From Companilactobacillus jidongensis (lineage in GTDB: Bacteria; Bacillota; Bacilli; Lactobacillales; Lactobacillaceae), in the NCBI RefSeq assembly GCF_003946575.1, contig NZ_RHOP01000001.1, forward strand, positions 186,001 through 250,000: a stretch of 64,000 bases of DNA, given 5' to 3'. The notes under the pieces are model-generated. The model was not told the DNA's origin and did no database searches. It saw nothing but the letters and a program-made list of their open reading frames with translations. Position numbers and translations under genes: made by a program. Position 1 is the stretch's first letter; each line of letters opens with the position of its first letter. Shown here piece after piece: positions 18,846 to 27,693 of the stretch.

Positions 18846-20423
18846 CTATAATTTTGAAGTTAATTTAACATCTGGGTACTTATTTGTAAACCAGTTTTCA
18901 GCAAATCTATTTTCGAACAAGAACAATGGTTGATCATCCATATCCTTAACCAACATGTTTCTAGTTGATGACATCGATGCGTCTAGTTGTTCTGGATCGA
19001 TCCAACGTGCGGTTCTCGAACCAATTGGATTCATCTCAACGTCACAGTTGTATTCATTTTTCATCCGGAATTGGAAAACTTCAAACTGCAATTGACCAAC
19101 AGCACCAAGAATGTAGTCATTAGTTGTATAAGTTCTATACAACTGAACAGCTCCTTCTTGCACAAGTTGTTGCATACCCTTGTGGAAAGATTTTTGCTTC
19201 ATAACATTTTTAGCTTGAACTTGCATAAACATTTCTGGTGTAAATTGTGGCAAATCTTCGAATTGAACAGCTTTTTTACCTGAATAAATCGTATCACCTA
19301 TTTGGAAATTACCTGTATCGTACAAACCAACAATATCACCAGCAACGGCAGTTTTTACTTGTTCTCTTTGGTCAGACATAAATTCAGTCGCATTGTTCAA
19401 ACGCATAACTTTGCCTGTCCTCTGCAACGTAACGTCCATTCCCTTTTCGAATTCGCCTGAGCAAATTCTAACAAAGGCGATTCTATCACGATGATTAGGA
19501 TTCATATTTGCTTGGATCTTGAAAACAAAGGCTGAGAACTCAGGATCATCTGGTTTAACGATCTCATCACTATTTTGAATCTTATGTTCAGCAGGAGCTG
19601 GTGCCATATCAAGGAAAGCATCCAAGAATGTTTGTACGCCGAAGTTCGTCAAGGCTGAACCGAAGAAGACTGGTGTTTGGTCACCGGCTTGAACTTTTTC
19701 AATATCAAAAGTATTACCAGCTTCCTTGATCAAGTCCACTTCACCAACAGCTTGATCGTACACCCCTTCACCTTCAAGGTCATTGCCAGCAGGCAACTTG
19801 CCATTTGCATCTAACGGCAAATACTTATCATCGCCATCCTTACGATATAACTCAACGCGATCATTAGAAATATCATACAGGCCCTTCAATTCCTTACCCA
19901 TACCAATAGGCCAGTTCATTGCACAGCCTTCAATATTAAGTAAGTCTTCCAATTCAGCAATGAGATCAAGTGGATCACGACCATCACGATCTAACTTATT
20001 CATGAATGTAAAAATAGGAATACCACGTTTTTTAACAACTTTAAATAGCTTTTTTGTTTGAGGTTCAATACCTTTAGCTGAATCAATTACCATGACAGCT
20101 GCATCAACAGCCATCAAAGTACGATAAGTATCTTCAGAGAAATCCTCATGTCCTGGTGTATCCAGGATATTAACATCTTTATCATGATAATGGAATTGCA
20201 TAACAGAACTTGTTACAGAGATTCCACGTTTCTTTTCGATCTCCATCCAGTCACTAGTTGCGAATTGACCAGATTTTTTAGCTTTAACAGTACCTGCAGA
20301 ACGAATAACTCCACCAAAGTAGAGCATTTGTTCAGTGATCGTAGTTTTACCAGCATCCGGGTGAGAAATGATAGCGAAAGTACGACGTTTGCTTACTTCA
20401 TTTTCTAATTTTTTTTGATCCAT
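18846..20423 (-). CDS. prfC: Peptide chain release factor 3
   Basis: RF3 is a translational GTPase that recycles RF1/RF2 from the ribosome after termination. The 525-residue product has G1 [12 protein letters not shown], a switch/G2 region near [12 protein letters not shown]3 [16 protein letters not shown] and G4 [10 protein letters not shown], then the EF-Tu-like domain II and RF3 C-terminal domain. ATG 20423 is chosen because AGGAGA precedes it by about 5 nt; an upstream in-frame ATG at 20447 has no such site. It has normal length and is monocistronic. Confidence 0.97.
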   Translation of the reverse strand: MDQKKLENEVSKRRTFAIISHPDAGKTTITEQMLYFGGVIRSAGTVKAKKSGQFATSDWMEIEKKRGISVTSSVMQFHYHDKDVNILDTPGHEDFSEDTYRTLMAVDAAVMVIDSAKGIEPQTKKLFKVVKKRGIPIFTFMNKLDRDGRDPLDLIAELEDLLNIEGCAMNWPIGMGKELKGLYDISNDRVELYRKDGDDKYLPLDANGKLPAGNDLEGEGVYDQAVGEVDLIKEAGNTFDIEKVQAGDQTPVFFGSALTNFGVQTFLDAFLDMAPAPAEHKIQNSDEIVKPDDPEFSAFVFKIQANMNPNHRDRIAFVRICSGEFEKGMDVTLQRTGKVMRLNNATEFMSDQREQVKTAVAGDIVGLYDTGNFQIGDTIYSGKKAVQFEDLPQFTPEMFMQVQAKNVMKQKSFHKGMQQLVQEGAVQLYRTYTTNDYILGAVGQLQFEVFQFRMKNEYNCDVEMNPIGSRTARWIDPEQLDASMSSTRNMLVKDMDDQPLFLFENRFAENWFTNKYPDVKLTSKL

Positions 20424-20480
20424 AATATCTCCTAGTATAAATTGCAATAAAAGAAGGCGAGACTAAATATCGCCTTCAGA

Positions 20481-21836
20481 TTAATTAACTTTTTTTAACG
20501 TATTTGCCATAACACTTTTGGTTTTATTATCCGGAAGAGTTACAAGAACTTTTTCAATTCTTGAACCATTCATTTCACCAGAAGTAAGGACAACTCCGTC
20601 TTTGAGCGTAAATGACTTAGGATGATTTTCATCCGGAATTTCACCAATATTGGCAATCAAATATCCAGCAATCGTATCAACATCTTCAGCATCTAATTCT
20701 TCCATAAACAAATCATTGAAGTCTTCCAAAGATAAACGGCCAATGACAGAATACTTGTGAGAACTGATACGTTGATAATTAGTAGTAACTTCATCATATT
20801 CATCATCGATCTCACCTACGATCTCTTCAATAATATCTTCAATCGTAGCCAAACCAACGATTCCACCATATTCATCAACTACCATTGCAATCTGCGTTTG
20901 TGTACTACGCATCTTAACTAAGACAGCATCGATATTAGTAGATTCTTGAACAAAGAGTGGATCGGTCATAATATCTTTTAAAGTAATATTATCGAATCCA
21001 GATTCACGAGCTTTTTTGAGCAAATTCTTAATATGAACAATCCCGATGATCGTATCTTTATCCCCACCATAAACAGGAACTCTTGAATATGGCTGATTCA
21101 AAATCGCATCGATTGTTTCATCGATGGGATCATTGATATCGACCATGAAAGTATCAATCCTTGGCACCATGATCTCACGAATAGTTGTATCGCCAAAGCG
21201 AACAATTCCTTGTAACATCTGATACTCCTCAGAATTTATCGTTCCACTTTGACGTGATTTTTGAATCGTAGCCATCATTTCATTACGAGTAACTTTATCG
21301 TCTTTTTGACTAAAATCAATTGGTGTTATCTTCATCAATAAGTCAATCGAAACGGTCAATAACCAAACAAATGGTTTGAGGATCTTACCAAAAATAGAAA
21401 CTACCGGTTCAGTCGCACTAGCCACTCTGTAGGGACTATGTAACGCTATGCGCTTAGGATAAAGCTCTCCTAACACCAATGTGAAGTATGATAAGATAAC
21501 CGTTATTATAACGATAGATAGTTCACGGCTTCCAGGGAACTTACCAATAACTCCTTCCATTACAGAAGTCAAACTTGTCGCTGCACTAGCTGATGAAAGG
21601 AAACCAGCTAAAGTTATTGCAACCTGAATAGTTGATAAGAAGTTATTGGGATGATTAATTGCCTGCAATATTTTAATTGCTCGACGATTACCATTCTTCG
21701 CTTTTTCCTCAACGGAAGTTTTATTCACAGAAACAATTGCCATTTCACCAGCGGCAAAAAAAGCATTAAGGAACGTAAGCACGACTATAAAAATCAACTG
21801 TCCAGTCAGCGTCGCTCCGGTCGGGTCATCACTCAT
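20481..21836 (-). CDS. CNNM/HlyC-CorC family CBS-domain membrane protein
   Basis: Members of this family (DUF21-CBS-CorC_HlyC) are linked to Mg2+ or other cation efflux, though often annotated as hemolysin-like. The product has a DUF21 domain with about four membrane segments (residues 10-190, including FAAGEMAIVSVNKT). A CBS pair follows (VPRIDTFMVDINDP..., ...AMVVDEYGGIVGLATIEDIIEEIVG), then the CorC/HlyC cytoplasmic domain (IGRLSLEDFNDLF...DTIAGYLI). The start could be ATG 21836 or GTG 21848 four codons upstream. It appears monocistronic. Confidence 0.9.
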   Translation of the reverse strand: MSDDPTGATLTGQLIFIVVLTFLNAFFAAGEMAIVSVNKTSVEEKAKNGNRRAIKILQAINHPNNFLSTIQVAITLAGFLSSASAATSLTSVMEGVIGKFPGSRELSIVIITVILSYFTLVLGELYPKRIALHSPYRVASATEPVVSIFGKILKPFVWLLTVSIDLLMKITPIDFSQKDDKVTRNEMMATIQKSRQSGTINSEEYQMLQGIVRFGDTTIREIMVPRIDTFMVDINDPIDETIDAILNQPYSRVPVYGGDKDTIIGIVHIKNLLKKARESGFDNITLKDIMTDPLFVQESTNIDAVLVKMRSTQTQIAMVVDEYGGIVGLATIEDIIEEIVGEIDDEYDEVTTNYQRISSHKYSVIGRLSLEDFNDLFMEELDAEDVDTIAGYLIANIGEIPDENHPKSFTLKDGVVLTSGEMNGSRIEKVLVTLPDNKTKSVMANTLKKVN

Positions 21837-21964
21837 TGAATCTTTCACTCTCTTTCATATTTAAAATTAAATAGACAAAAACATTATAGCAGGTGTTATT
21901 GGTTTCAACAATAAAGGTTTTTCATGATAGAATATAAGTTAATTGCACATAGGGAGTTTTCGTA

Positions 21965-22429
21965 ATGTCTAATAAAAAGATTTCTATTATTTATTTACTA
22001 TTTTTTATCATCCCCTACATAGTTTGCTTACTAGTCGTAGGAATATCTTATAACGCTTTAGTTCTGCATGCCTTAACCTGGCGTATTCTCGCTGGAGGTT
22101 TGATAGGCGCTTTCGGAATGTTCGCTGTCAAAGTCATTGCACAACGTCCAGTTCTAATAATGTATCGAAGTACCACTCAAAAATTTCTTAAGGGATTGAT
22201 CAATTTTTTCATTCTAGAACGTAGCAAGTGGGTCATTGGCTTTAACTTGATCATTGACTTTTTCTTGTCCATCGGAAGTATTTATTTAGTCGCACACGTA
22301 CTTACTCTTTCACAAATAATCGGTAAAACTTTGGGCTGGCTTGTCTTGATACTTATGATTTCCTTGACCCTTGCATCATACTTAGAATTCGAAACACTTT
22401 CAATCTACACTGAGAAAAAGAAGAAATAG
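21965..22429 (+). CDS. Small integral membrane protein of unknown function
   Basis: I do not recognise this 154-residue protein. It has four hydrophobic segments (about residues 8-30, 38-58, 95-115 and 120-140) and a charged lysine-rich C-terminus (YTEKKKK). AGGGAG precedes the ATG. It ends immediately before the promoter of the cysteine operon, and nothing links the two functionally. Confidence 0.7.
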   Translation: MSNKKISIIYLLFFIIPYIVCLLVVGISYNALVLHALTWRILAGGLIGAFGMFAVKVIAQRPVLIMYRSTTQKFLKGLINFFILERSKWVIGFNLIIDFFLSIGSIYLVAHVLTLSQIIGKTLGWLVLILMISLTLASYLEFETLSIYTEKKKK

Positions 22430-22432
22430 TTC

Positions 22433-22461
22433 TTGACTTATCTATAAATTAATAATAATCT
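22433..22461 (+). promoter_or_regulatory. Promoter of the cysteine operon leader
   Basis: TTGACT (22433-22438), 17-bp spacer and TAATCT (22456-22461) predict a start near 22468, about 10 nt before the ribosome site of the leader ORF. Confidence 0.7.
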
Positions 22462-22492
22462 TGAGACAACTTAATTGAAGGAGGTATTTGAC

Positions 22493-22591
22493 ATGATGAA
22501 ATTTAACAATGAAAAACAAATGCAAGCATGTTGTTGTGTAGTAATTAAAAATTACTATACTTTTTCGACATGTCTAATACCACTCAATTGA
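22493..22591 (+). CDS. Cysteine-rich leader peptide (predicted attenuator ORF)
   Basis: This 32-codon ORF is not long enough to appear in a routine gene call. It has a perfect AAGGAGGT (22478-22485) 7 nt before its ATG. The product includes QMQACCCVVIKNYY: three consecutive Cys codons at 22529-22537 and a fourth Cys near the end. It lies 29 nt before a strong terminator and upstream of cysteine synthesis genes. The expected role is to sense charged tRNA-Cys by ribosome stalling, not to yield a stable protein. The second ATG (22496) is a possible alternative start. Confidence 0.8.
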   Translation: MMKFNNEKQMQACCCVVIKNYYTFSTCLIPLN

Positions 22592-22653
22592 TAATCACGT
22601 AGTGAAAACTATAAATTCAAGGAGAGTCGACATTAGTCGGCTCTCCTTTTTTT
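22526..22653 (+). promoter_or_regulatory. Transcription attenuator: alternative RNA folds ending in terminator
   Basis: The terminator is GGAGAGTCGAC (22621-22631)-atta-GTCGGCTCTCC with seven T (to 22653). By eye, region 1 over the Cys codons (GCATGTTG, 22526-22533) can pair with region 2 (CGACATGT, 22566-22573). Region 2 (22565-22581) can instead pair, with bulges, with the terminator's 5' arm (22621-22630). A small hairpin (22539-22557) lies between regions 1 and 2. Stalling at Cys codons would favour region 2 pairing with the 5' arm and so readthrough. Confidence 0.7.
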
Positions 22654-22680
22654 ATGCCCACTACCAGAAAGGAGCCAGTC

Positions 22681-23478
22681 GTGGAACATACTAGAATTGG
22701 AATTTTAAATTTAATGAAAGACAAAATTGAAACTAATCATAATTTTGAACATGTCTTAAAAAATAAGGACGTAGAATTAATTTTTTATTATTCAGCTACT
22801 CGATATAACGATAGAGTTCTTGCTCCAGAAATAACTTCAACTATGAAGCCTCTCAACTTGATCGAGGTCAAACAGCTTGATGGTTTTATCATAACTGGAA
22901 GTCCAGTTGAACAACTTGATTTTGCTCAAGTTACTTACAATCAAGAAATTAATAACTTGTTAGACCAACTCGATGAACTGAATATCCCGCAGCTCTACGT
23001 CTGTTGGGGCGCCATGGCTGCCCTTAATCACTTCTACCAAATTAGAAAAAATATTTTACCACACAAAACCTTTGGAGTTTATCAAAATAATATTATCAAC
23101 GACTCCTGCTTCCTCAAAGATATTAAAAATGAATTTCCTGCTCCACATGCACGTTATGCCGAAATGAATCACCAAGATCTCGACTTTAATAGTGAATTGG
23201 AAACCAAAGCTATTAGTGAGAACGGCTTGCTTACATTGGTAGAATCGACTACTAGACCACAAACATTTGTTTTCTCACATCTTGAATATCCACAGAGTGG
23301 TCTAGATGATGAATATCATCGCGAAATGAATAGTGGCAAAGTCCCTGAGGCCTTCCCTGCTAACAATTACTACTCACCGATCGACCATCATCCAATGTTT
23401 ACTTGGAAGGAAACACAAAAACAATTCTTCAGTAACTGGTTGAATTGCGTTACGGAAACCAAATTAATTAAATCTTAG
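22681..23478 (+). CDS. MetA-like homoserine/serine O-acyltransferase family protein
   Basis: This belongs to the MetA (homoserine O-succinyl/acetyltransferase) fold. The 265-residue product has ITGSPVEQL, the catalytic Cys108 in LYVCWGAMAAL and the His/Glu pair in SHLEYPQ, matching the MetA Cys-His-Glu triad. It is shorter than typical MetA (about 300). GTG 22681 is chosen because AAAGGAG lies 6 nt upstream; an ATG at 22654 sits in the terminator T-run with no ribosome site. It is 12 nt upstream of cysK, behind a Cys-codon attenuator, and no cysE is nearby. It may therefore activate serine for CysK, or homoserine; sequence alone does not decide. Confidence 0.82.
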   Translation: MEHTRIGILNLMKDKIETNHNFEHVLKNKDVELIFYYSATRYNDRVLAPEITSTMKPLNLIEVKQLDGFIITGSPVEQLDFAQVTYNQEINNLLDQLDELNIPQLYVCWGAMAALNHFYQIRKNILPHKTFGVYQNNIINDSCFLKDIKNEFPAPHARYAEMNHQDLDFNSELETKAISENGLLTLVESTTRPQTFVFSHLEYPQSGLDDEYHREMNSGKVPEAFPANNYYSPIDHHPMFTWKETQKQFFSNWLNCVTETKLIKS

Positions 23479-23490
23479 GAGAAAAAAATC

Positions 23491-24414
23491 ATGACAAAAA
23501 TTGCTGAAAATATAACAGAATTAATCGGAAACACACCTATCGTTAAGTTAAACAATGTTGTACCTGAAGATGCCGCTGACGTGTATGTCAAGCTTGAGTT
23601 CTTCAATCCTGGTAGTTCTATCAAAGATAGAATTGCCTTGGCTATGATCGAGGATGCCGAAAGTGCTGGCAAAATCAAACCTGGCGATACAATCGTGGAA
23701 CCTACTTCTGGCAATACTGGCATTGGGCTTTCGTTAGTCGCAGCTGCTAAAGGGTACCACCTAATCATCATGATGCCTGACACAATGAGTATTGAACGTC
23801 GCAAGCTGATGCAGGGTTACGGTACAGAATTAGTTCTTACACCTGGTAGCGAAGGCATGGGAGGTGCCATCAAACGAGCACAAAACTTGGCTGACGAAAA
23901 AGGCTACTTCCTACCTATGCAATTTAAGAATCCCGCTAATCCTGCTATTCATGAGAAAACAACCGGAAAAGAAATTGTTGATGCTTTCGGTGACGACAAA
24001 GTAGATGCCTTTGTTGCCGGCGTTGGTACTGGTGGTACTCTTTCAGGTGTTAGTCACGCATTGACCAAAGCATATCCTGACGTTAAAATTTTCGCACTTG
24101 AAGCTGCTGAGTCCCCACTACTAAAGGAAGGAAAAACTGGTCCACATAAAATTCAGGGTATCAGTGCTGGTATGATTCCCGACACATTGGATCAAGATTC
24201 TTATTCAGATATTATTGAAGTAAGTAGTGACAATGCTATCAAGACAGCTCAAGAAGTGAGTCACCAAGAAGGCTTCCTACCAGGTATTTCATCTGGTGCA
24301 AACATTTACGGTGCCATTCAAATCGCCAAAAAGCTTGGCAAAGGCAAGAAAGTGGTTACAGTTGCTCCAGATAACGGAGAACGATATCTATCAACTGATT
24401 TATTTAATTTTTAA
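23491..24414 (+). CDS. cysK: Cysteine synthase (O-acetylserine sulfhydrylase)
   Basis: This PLP enzyme makes cysteine from O-acetylserine and sulfide. The 307-residue product has the PLP lysine in GSSIKDRIA (about residue 44), the substrate loop TSGNTGIGL, the phosphate-binding [10 protein letters not shown] and [10 protein letters not shown]. It has an AGGAG ribosome site 12 nt after the MetA-like gene, so the two are one operon under the Cys leader. The C-terminus is slightly shorter than E. coli CysK, as in many lactobacilli. Confidence 0.95.
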   Translation: MTKIAENITELIGNTPIVKLNNVVPEDAADVYVKLEFFNPGSSIKDRIALAMIEDAESAGKIKPGDTIVEPTSGNTGIGLSLVAAAKGYHLIIMMPDTMSIERRKLMQGYGTELVLTPGSEGMGGAIKRAQNLADEKGYFLPMQFKNPANPAIHEKTTGKEIVDAFGDDKVDAFVAGVGTGGTLSGVSHALTKAYPDVKIFALEAAESPLLKEGKTGPHKIQGISAGMIPDTLDQDSYSDIIEVSSDNAIKTAQEVSHQEGFLPGISSGANIYGAIQIAKKLGKGKKVVTVAPDNGERYLSTDLFNF

Positions 24415-24491
24415 AAGTCAAATCTTTTCAAACAAGCACAAAGTTATGAGAGAATAGAAAATGATAATTTTATATGGGGAGAGTTTTTAAT

Positions 24492-25277
24492 ATGAAGAAA
24501 AGAATTATTTTACTTTTATCTACAATTGCTGCATTGGTACTTATCCTTACAGGATGCTCAAGTAACAGTAGCCAAGCAACTACTAAGACAAAAGGAACAT
24601 TAACAATCGGGCTTGAGGGTACATATGCACCTTATTCATACCGTGAAGATGGCAAACTAAAGGGATTTGAGGTTGACCTTGGTAAAGACATCGCTAAAGA
24701 AATGGGTATGAAGGCTAAGTTCGTTCCTACTAAATGGGATTCACTTATCGCTGGTTTGAACTCAAATACATTCGACGTTGTTATCAATAACGTTGCGATG
24801 AATAAGTCACGTGAGAAACAATATATATTCTCAACACCTTATATTTATTCAAGATCAGCTTTGATCATGAAAAAGGATAACACTGATATCAAGAATATTA
24901 CTGACATTAAGGGCAAGAAAGTTGCTGCAGGTACTGGTACTGATAATTACAACAAGGCAGAGAAATACGGTGCTGACATCGTTCCATCAGCTGATTTTCA
25001 AACATCAATGTCAATGATTGATCAAGGACGTGTTGAAGCTGCTGTTAATTCAAAAGAAGCTTTCTTAACATGGGAGAAAGATCACAAAAACACCGACCTT
25101 AAGTACCAAGTTATTTCATCTAAGTACATTGCCGCATCAAAAATTGCTCCAATCTACAATAAGAAATCAACCAAGCTTCGTGGTGACGTTAATAAGGCTA
25201 TGAAGAAACTTTACAAAGACGGAACTATGAAGAAGTTATCGATCAAATACTTCGGTGAGGATATTACAAAAAAATAA
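24492..25277 (+). CDS. Amino-acid ABC transporter substrate-binding lipoprotein (cystine type)
   Basis: This is the extracellular binding component of a polar amino acid importer. The 261-residue product has a lipoprotein signal (MKKRIILLLSTIAALVLILT then GC lipobox) and an SBP-3 domain starting GTLTIGLEGTYAPYSY with FEVDLGKDIAKEMG. Cystine is inferred from position behind cysK and family resemblance, not from residues that fix specificity. ATG 24492 is preferred because GGGGAG lies about 8 nt upstream and gives a proper signal peptide. It is 77 bp after cysK. Confidence 0.88.
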   Translation: MKKRIILLLSTIAALVLILTGCSSNSSQATTKTKGTLTIGLEGTYAPYSYREDGKLKGFEVDLGKDIAKEMGMKAKFVPTKWDSLIAGLNSNTFDVVINNVAMNKSREKQYIFSTPYIYSRSALIMKKDNTDIKNITDIKGKKVAAGTGTDNYNKAEKYGADIVPSADFQTSMSMIDQGRVEAAVNSKEAFLTWEKDHKNTDLKYQVISSKYIAASKIAPIYNKKSTKLRGDVNKAMKKLYKDGTMKKLSIKYFGEDITKK

Positions 25278-25318
25278 ATATTTATAATTAATAGATTTTT
25301 GAGAGGGGTTTTCGTTTC

Positions 25319-26014
25319 ATGTGGCACATAATTGTTTCATCACTGCCGGAAATGGTTGGGGCTATGCTTCAATTCACTATTCCATTAGCCATTATTTCGT
25401 TCATCTTCGGACTTATCTTGGCTGTTCTAACAGCACTGATCAAGTTCATTGAACCTAGTGAAAACAAAGCATTACGCTATCCTTGGTTGGTATTACGAGC
25501 TATTGCCAATTTCTACGTTTGGCTATTCCGTTCTACTCCATTGCTAGTTCAATTATTCATTATCTTCTTTGGATTACCTAGCGTCGGAATTCAACTGCCA
25601 GCTTTCTTAGCCGCCGTCATTGGATTCTCACTTAACACTGGTGCATACGCATCTGAAACCATTCGTTCAGCGCTCTTATCTGTGCCTCAAGACCAATGGG
25701 ATGCAGCCTATACTTTGAACTTCACTACTCGTCAAACACTGATGAAGATTGTTCTTCCACAAGCTGTCAGAATTGCGTTGCCTCCACTATCTAATTCATT
25801 TATTGGTTTAGTTAAAGATACTTCATTGGCCAGTTCGATCACTATCTTGGAAATGTTTCAGGTCAGTCAACAGATCACAGCCAAGAATTATCAACCACTA
25901 TTAATGTACACATTGGCAGCCGCACTATATGCAATTGTCTGCTCACTTCTAAGCTGGCTACAACACTACTTAGAACGCCGTACATCTAAATACGTTAAGG
26001 GAGGTCAAAACTAA
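25319..26014 (+). CDS. Amino-acid ABC transporter permease (cystine type)
   Basis: This is the membrane subunit of the importer, 231 residues with about five hydrophobic segments. It has the HisM-type EAA-loop region (WDAAYTLNFTTRQTLMKIVLPQAVRIALPPLSN in parts: DAAYTLNFT, VLPQAVRIALPPLSN). Its stop overlaps the ATPase ATG by one base (TAATG), which indicates coupled translation. Confidence 0.9.
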   Translation: MWHIIVSSLPEMVGAMLQFTIPLAIISFIFGLILAVLTALIKFIEPSENKALRYPWLVLRAIANFYVWLFRSTPLLVQLFIIFFGLPSVGIQLPAFLAAVIGFSLNTGAYASETIRSALLSVPQDQWDAAYTLNFTTRQTLMKIVLPQAVRIALPPLSNSFIGLVKDTSLASSITILEMFQVSQQITAKNYQPLLMYTLAAALYAIVCSLLSWLQHYLERRTSKYVKGGQN

Positions 26015-26772
26015 TGATTTCGGTAAAACATATCAATAAGCAATACGAAGGAAAAACCGTTTTGAATGACATCTCAGTTGACTTCCCTGATGGCAAAACA
26101 ACTGTTATCTTAGGACCTTCTGGTTCTGGTAAATCAACACTATTACGTTCACTAGACATGTTAGTTCGTCCCGAAAGCGGAACTGTTGATTTTCCTGATC
26201 TCGAAATTGACTACAGCAAGCCTATTTCCAAAAAAGATAGTTTTAATCTAAGACGTAAGACCAGTATGGTTTTTCAAAATTGGAACTTGTTCCCTAATTT
26301 AACAGTTTTGAACAATATCACGACTGCACCAATAACTGTATTGAAACGTTCAAAATCAGACACTGAATTACTAGCCAAGCAATTATTAAAAGAAGTTGGG
26401 CTCGAAGGACTCGAAGATCGTTATCCTAGTCAATTATCTGGTGGACAACAACAACGTATTTCAATTTGCAGAGCTTTAGCAATGCATCCTGAATATATTT
26501 TGTTAGATGAACCCACTAGTGCGCTTGATCCAGAGCTTGAAACACAGGTACTGCGTATTCTTGAAAAATTATGTGAACAAGGTCAATCAATGATCATCGT
26601 TACACATAATATGGAATTTGCCCGACTTGTTTCTGACAAGATCGTCTTCATTGAAGACGGTAAGAAACTATATGATGGTGATACGAAGGAATTCTTCAAC
26701 CACCCAACACAACGTATTAAAGATTTCTTATCTGGTATTTCACTTAATGACGAAAAAGACAGTATAAAATAA
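26014..26772 (+). CDS. Amino-acid ABC transporter ATP-binding protein (cystine type)
   Basis: This is the ATPase of the importer, 252 residues. It shows Walker A GPSGSGKST, Q-loop VFQNWNLFPNLT, signature LSGGQQQRI, Walker B ILLDEPTSALDPE and the H-loop VTHNM. It is the last gene of the operon and is followed by a strong terminator at 26797. The order binding protein-permease-ATPase is that of TcyABC-like systems. Confidence 0.93.
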   Translation: MISVKHINKQYEGKTVLNDISVDFPDGKTTVILGPSGSGKSTLLRSLDMLVRPESGTVDFPDLEIDYSKPISKKDSFNLRRKTSMVFQNWNLFPNLTVLNNITTAPITVLKRSKSDTELLAKQLLKEVGLEGLEDRYPSQLSGGQQQRISICRALAMHPEYILLDEPTSALDPELETQVLRILEKLCEQGQSMIIVTHNMEFARLVSDKIVFIEDGKKLYDGDTKEFFNHPTQRIKDFLSGISLNDEKDSIK

Positions 26773-26796
26773 ATAACCACCACATACGAAAAACTC

Positions 26797-26837
26797 AAAA
26801 AAGAAGCTAAGACTTTAAATAGTCTTAGCTTCTTTTT
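26797..26837. terminator. Terminator of the cysteine/cystine operon
   Basis: AAAAAAGAAGCTAAGACT-ttaaat-AGTCTTAGCTTCTTTTT forms a perfect stem. It also serves the convergent Ntdp gene. Confidence 0.93.
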
Positions 26838-26858
26838 ATTTATCGGACAATCCAATAA

Positions 26859-27392
26859 TTAATGGTGTGACAGTTCTTTATATCTCTGCATCCAAAGATC
26901 AACATAGGCCTGAGAAAATGGTCCCTTACCTTTATCGATCCAATCAATTAGAACGTCGACATTGCGATGTAAAATCGTATCTATTTCTGGTGGATAATTC
27001 CAGTACTTACTATGTGCAGCATATTCGTCCACATCCAATAAGCGCTTCTCTCCATCAGGAAAGACCTTTACATCCAAATCATAATCAATATATTTAATGG
27101 CCTCTTTGTCTAAAGCAAACGGTGTCGCTAGATTGCAGTAATATGAAACTCCGCTCTCTCGTATCATGGTAATAATGTTGAACCAGTAATGCTTATGAAA
27201 ATAAACCAGTGCCGGTTCTCTAGTTACCCAACGACGACCATCAGATTCAGTAACAAGAGTATTCTCATTACAGCCGATTATCTCGTTCTCACTTGTCTTT
27301 AACACCATTGTTTCACGCCAAGTACGATGTAAATGACCATCATGCTTATAACTCTGGATTGCCACGTAATCTCCTTCTTTAGGTATCTGCAT
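26859..27392 (-). CDS. Nucleoside tri-/diphosphate phosphatase-like protein (DUF402)
   Basis: The 177-residue product matches the YgaC/Ntdp DUF402 family; a staphylococcal member hydrolyses nucleoside tri- and diphosphates. Conserved stretches include the N-terminal [60 protein letters not shown] and [10 protein letters not shown]. Several acidic residues likely bind metal. It has an AAGAAGGAG-like ribosome site and is monocistronic. Confidence 0.88.
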   Translation of the reverse strand: MQIPKEGDYVAIQSYKHDGHLHRTWRETMVLKTSENEIIGCNENTLVTESDGRRWVTREPALVYFHKHYWFNIITMIRESGVSYYCNLATPFALDKEAIKYIDYDLDVKVFPDGEKRLLDVDEYAAHSKYWNYPPEIDTILHRNVDVLIDWIDKGKGPFSQAYVDLWMQRYKELSHH

Positions 27393-27470
27393 AAATTACC
27401 CGGCTTTCCACTTCTTGTTCACGAAAAATTATAACAGAGCTGTGAAACAATTAAAAGATATTACGTACTA

Positions 27471-27502
27471 AAAAGCACCTGCCAAGTTAATGGTAGGTGC
27501 TT
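27471..27502 (-). terminator. Terminator after the small ORF downstream of fic
   Basis: Minus-strand AAGCACCTACCA pairs with TGGCAGGTGCTT (one mismatch), followed by T-rich sequence. Confidence 0.8.
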
Positions 27503-27508
27503 AAGTTA

Positions 27509-27667
27509 TTACATTTTTGATAGTTCTTTGAGTGCCGCAAGTACTTCTGGGTTTGAGAATACTTTATCTTTGCTATCTTTAAGAATTGCCTCTTCTTCGG
27601 CTTTGGATCTTTTATTCTCTTTTATGTCTGCTTCAAATACCACATTGAAATCCCTTTTTTGTAACAT
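27509..27667 (-). CDS. Small acidic/basic protein downstream of the Fic-like gene
   Basis: This 52-residue ORF was not expected by length but is well placed. GGAG lies 9 nt before its ATG, it starts 26 bp after the Fic-like stop, and a terminator follows 7 bp after its own stop. The product (MLQKRDFNVVFEADIKENKR ... VLAALKELSKM) is highly charged and predicted helical. I do not recognise it. Co-transcription with a Fic/Doc-like gene makes an antitoxin or accessory role possible, but that is only inference. Confidence 0.6.
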   Translation of the reverse strand: MLQKRDFNVVFEADIKENKRSKAEEEAILKDSKDKVFSNPEVLAALKELSKM

Positions 27668-27693
27668 TTCTAACATCTCCATTCAATTAGTTT

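Noticed and set aside
22430-22680. T-box riboswitch for tRNA-Cys before cysK
   Set aside because: The leader is only about 210 nt, has no T-box sequence (AGGGTGGNACCGCG-like) and no specifier stem. The short ORF with Cys codons explains the region better.
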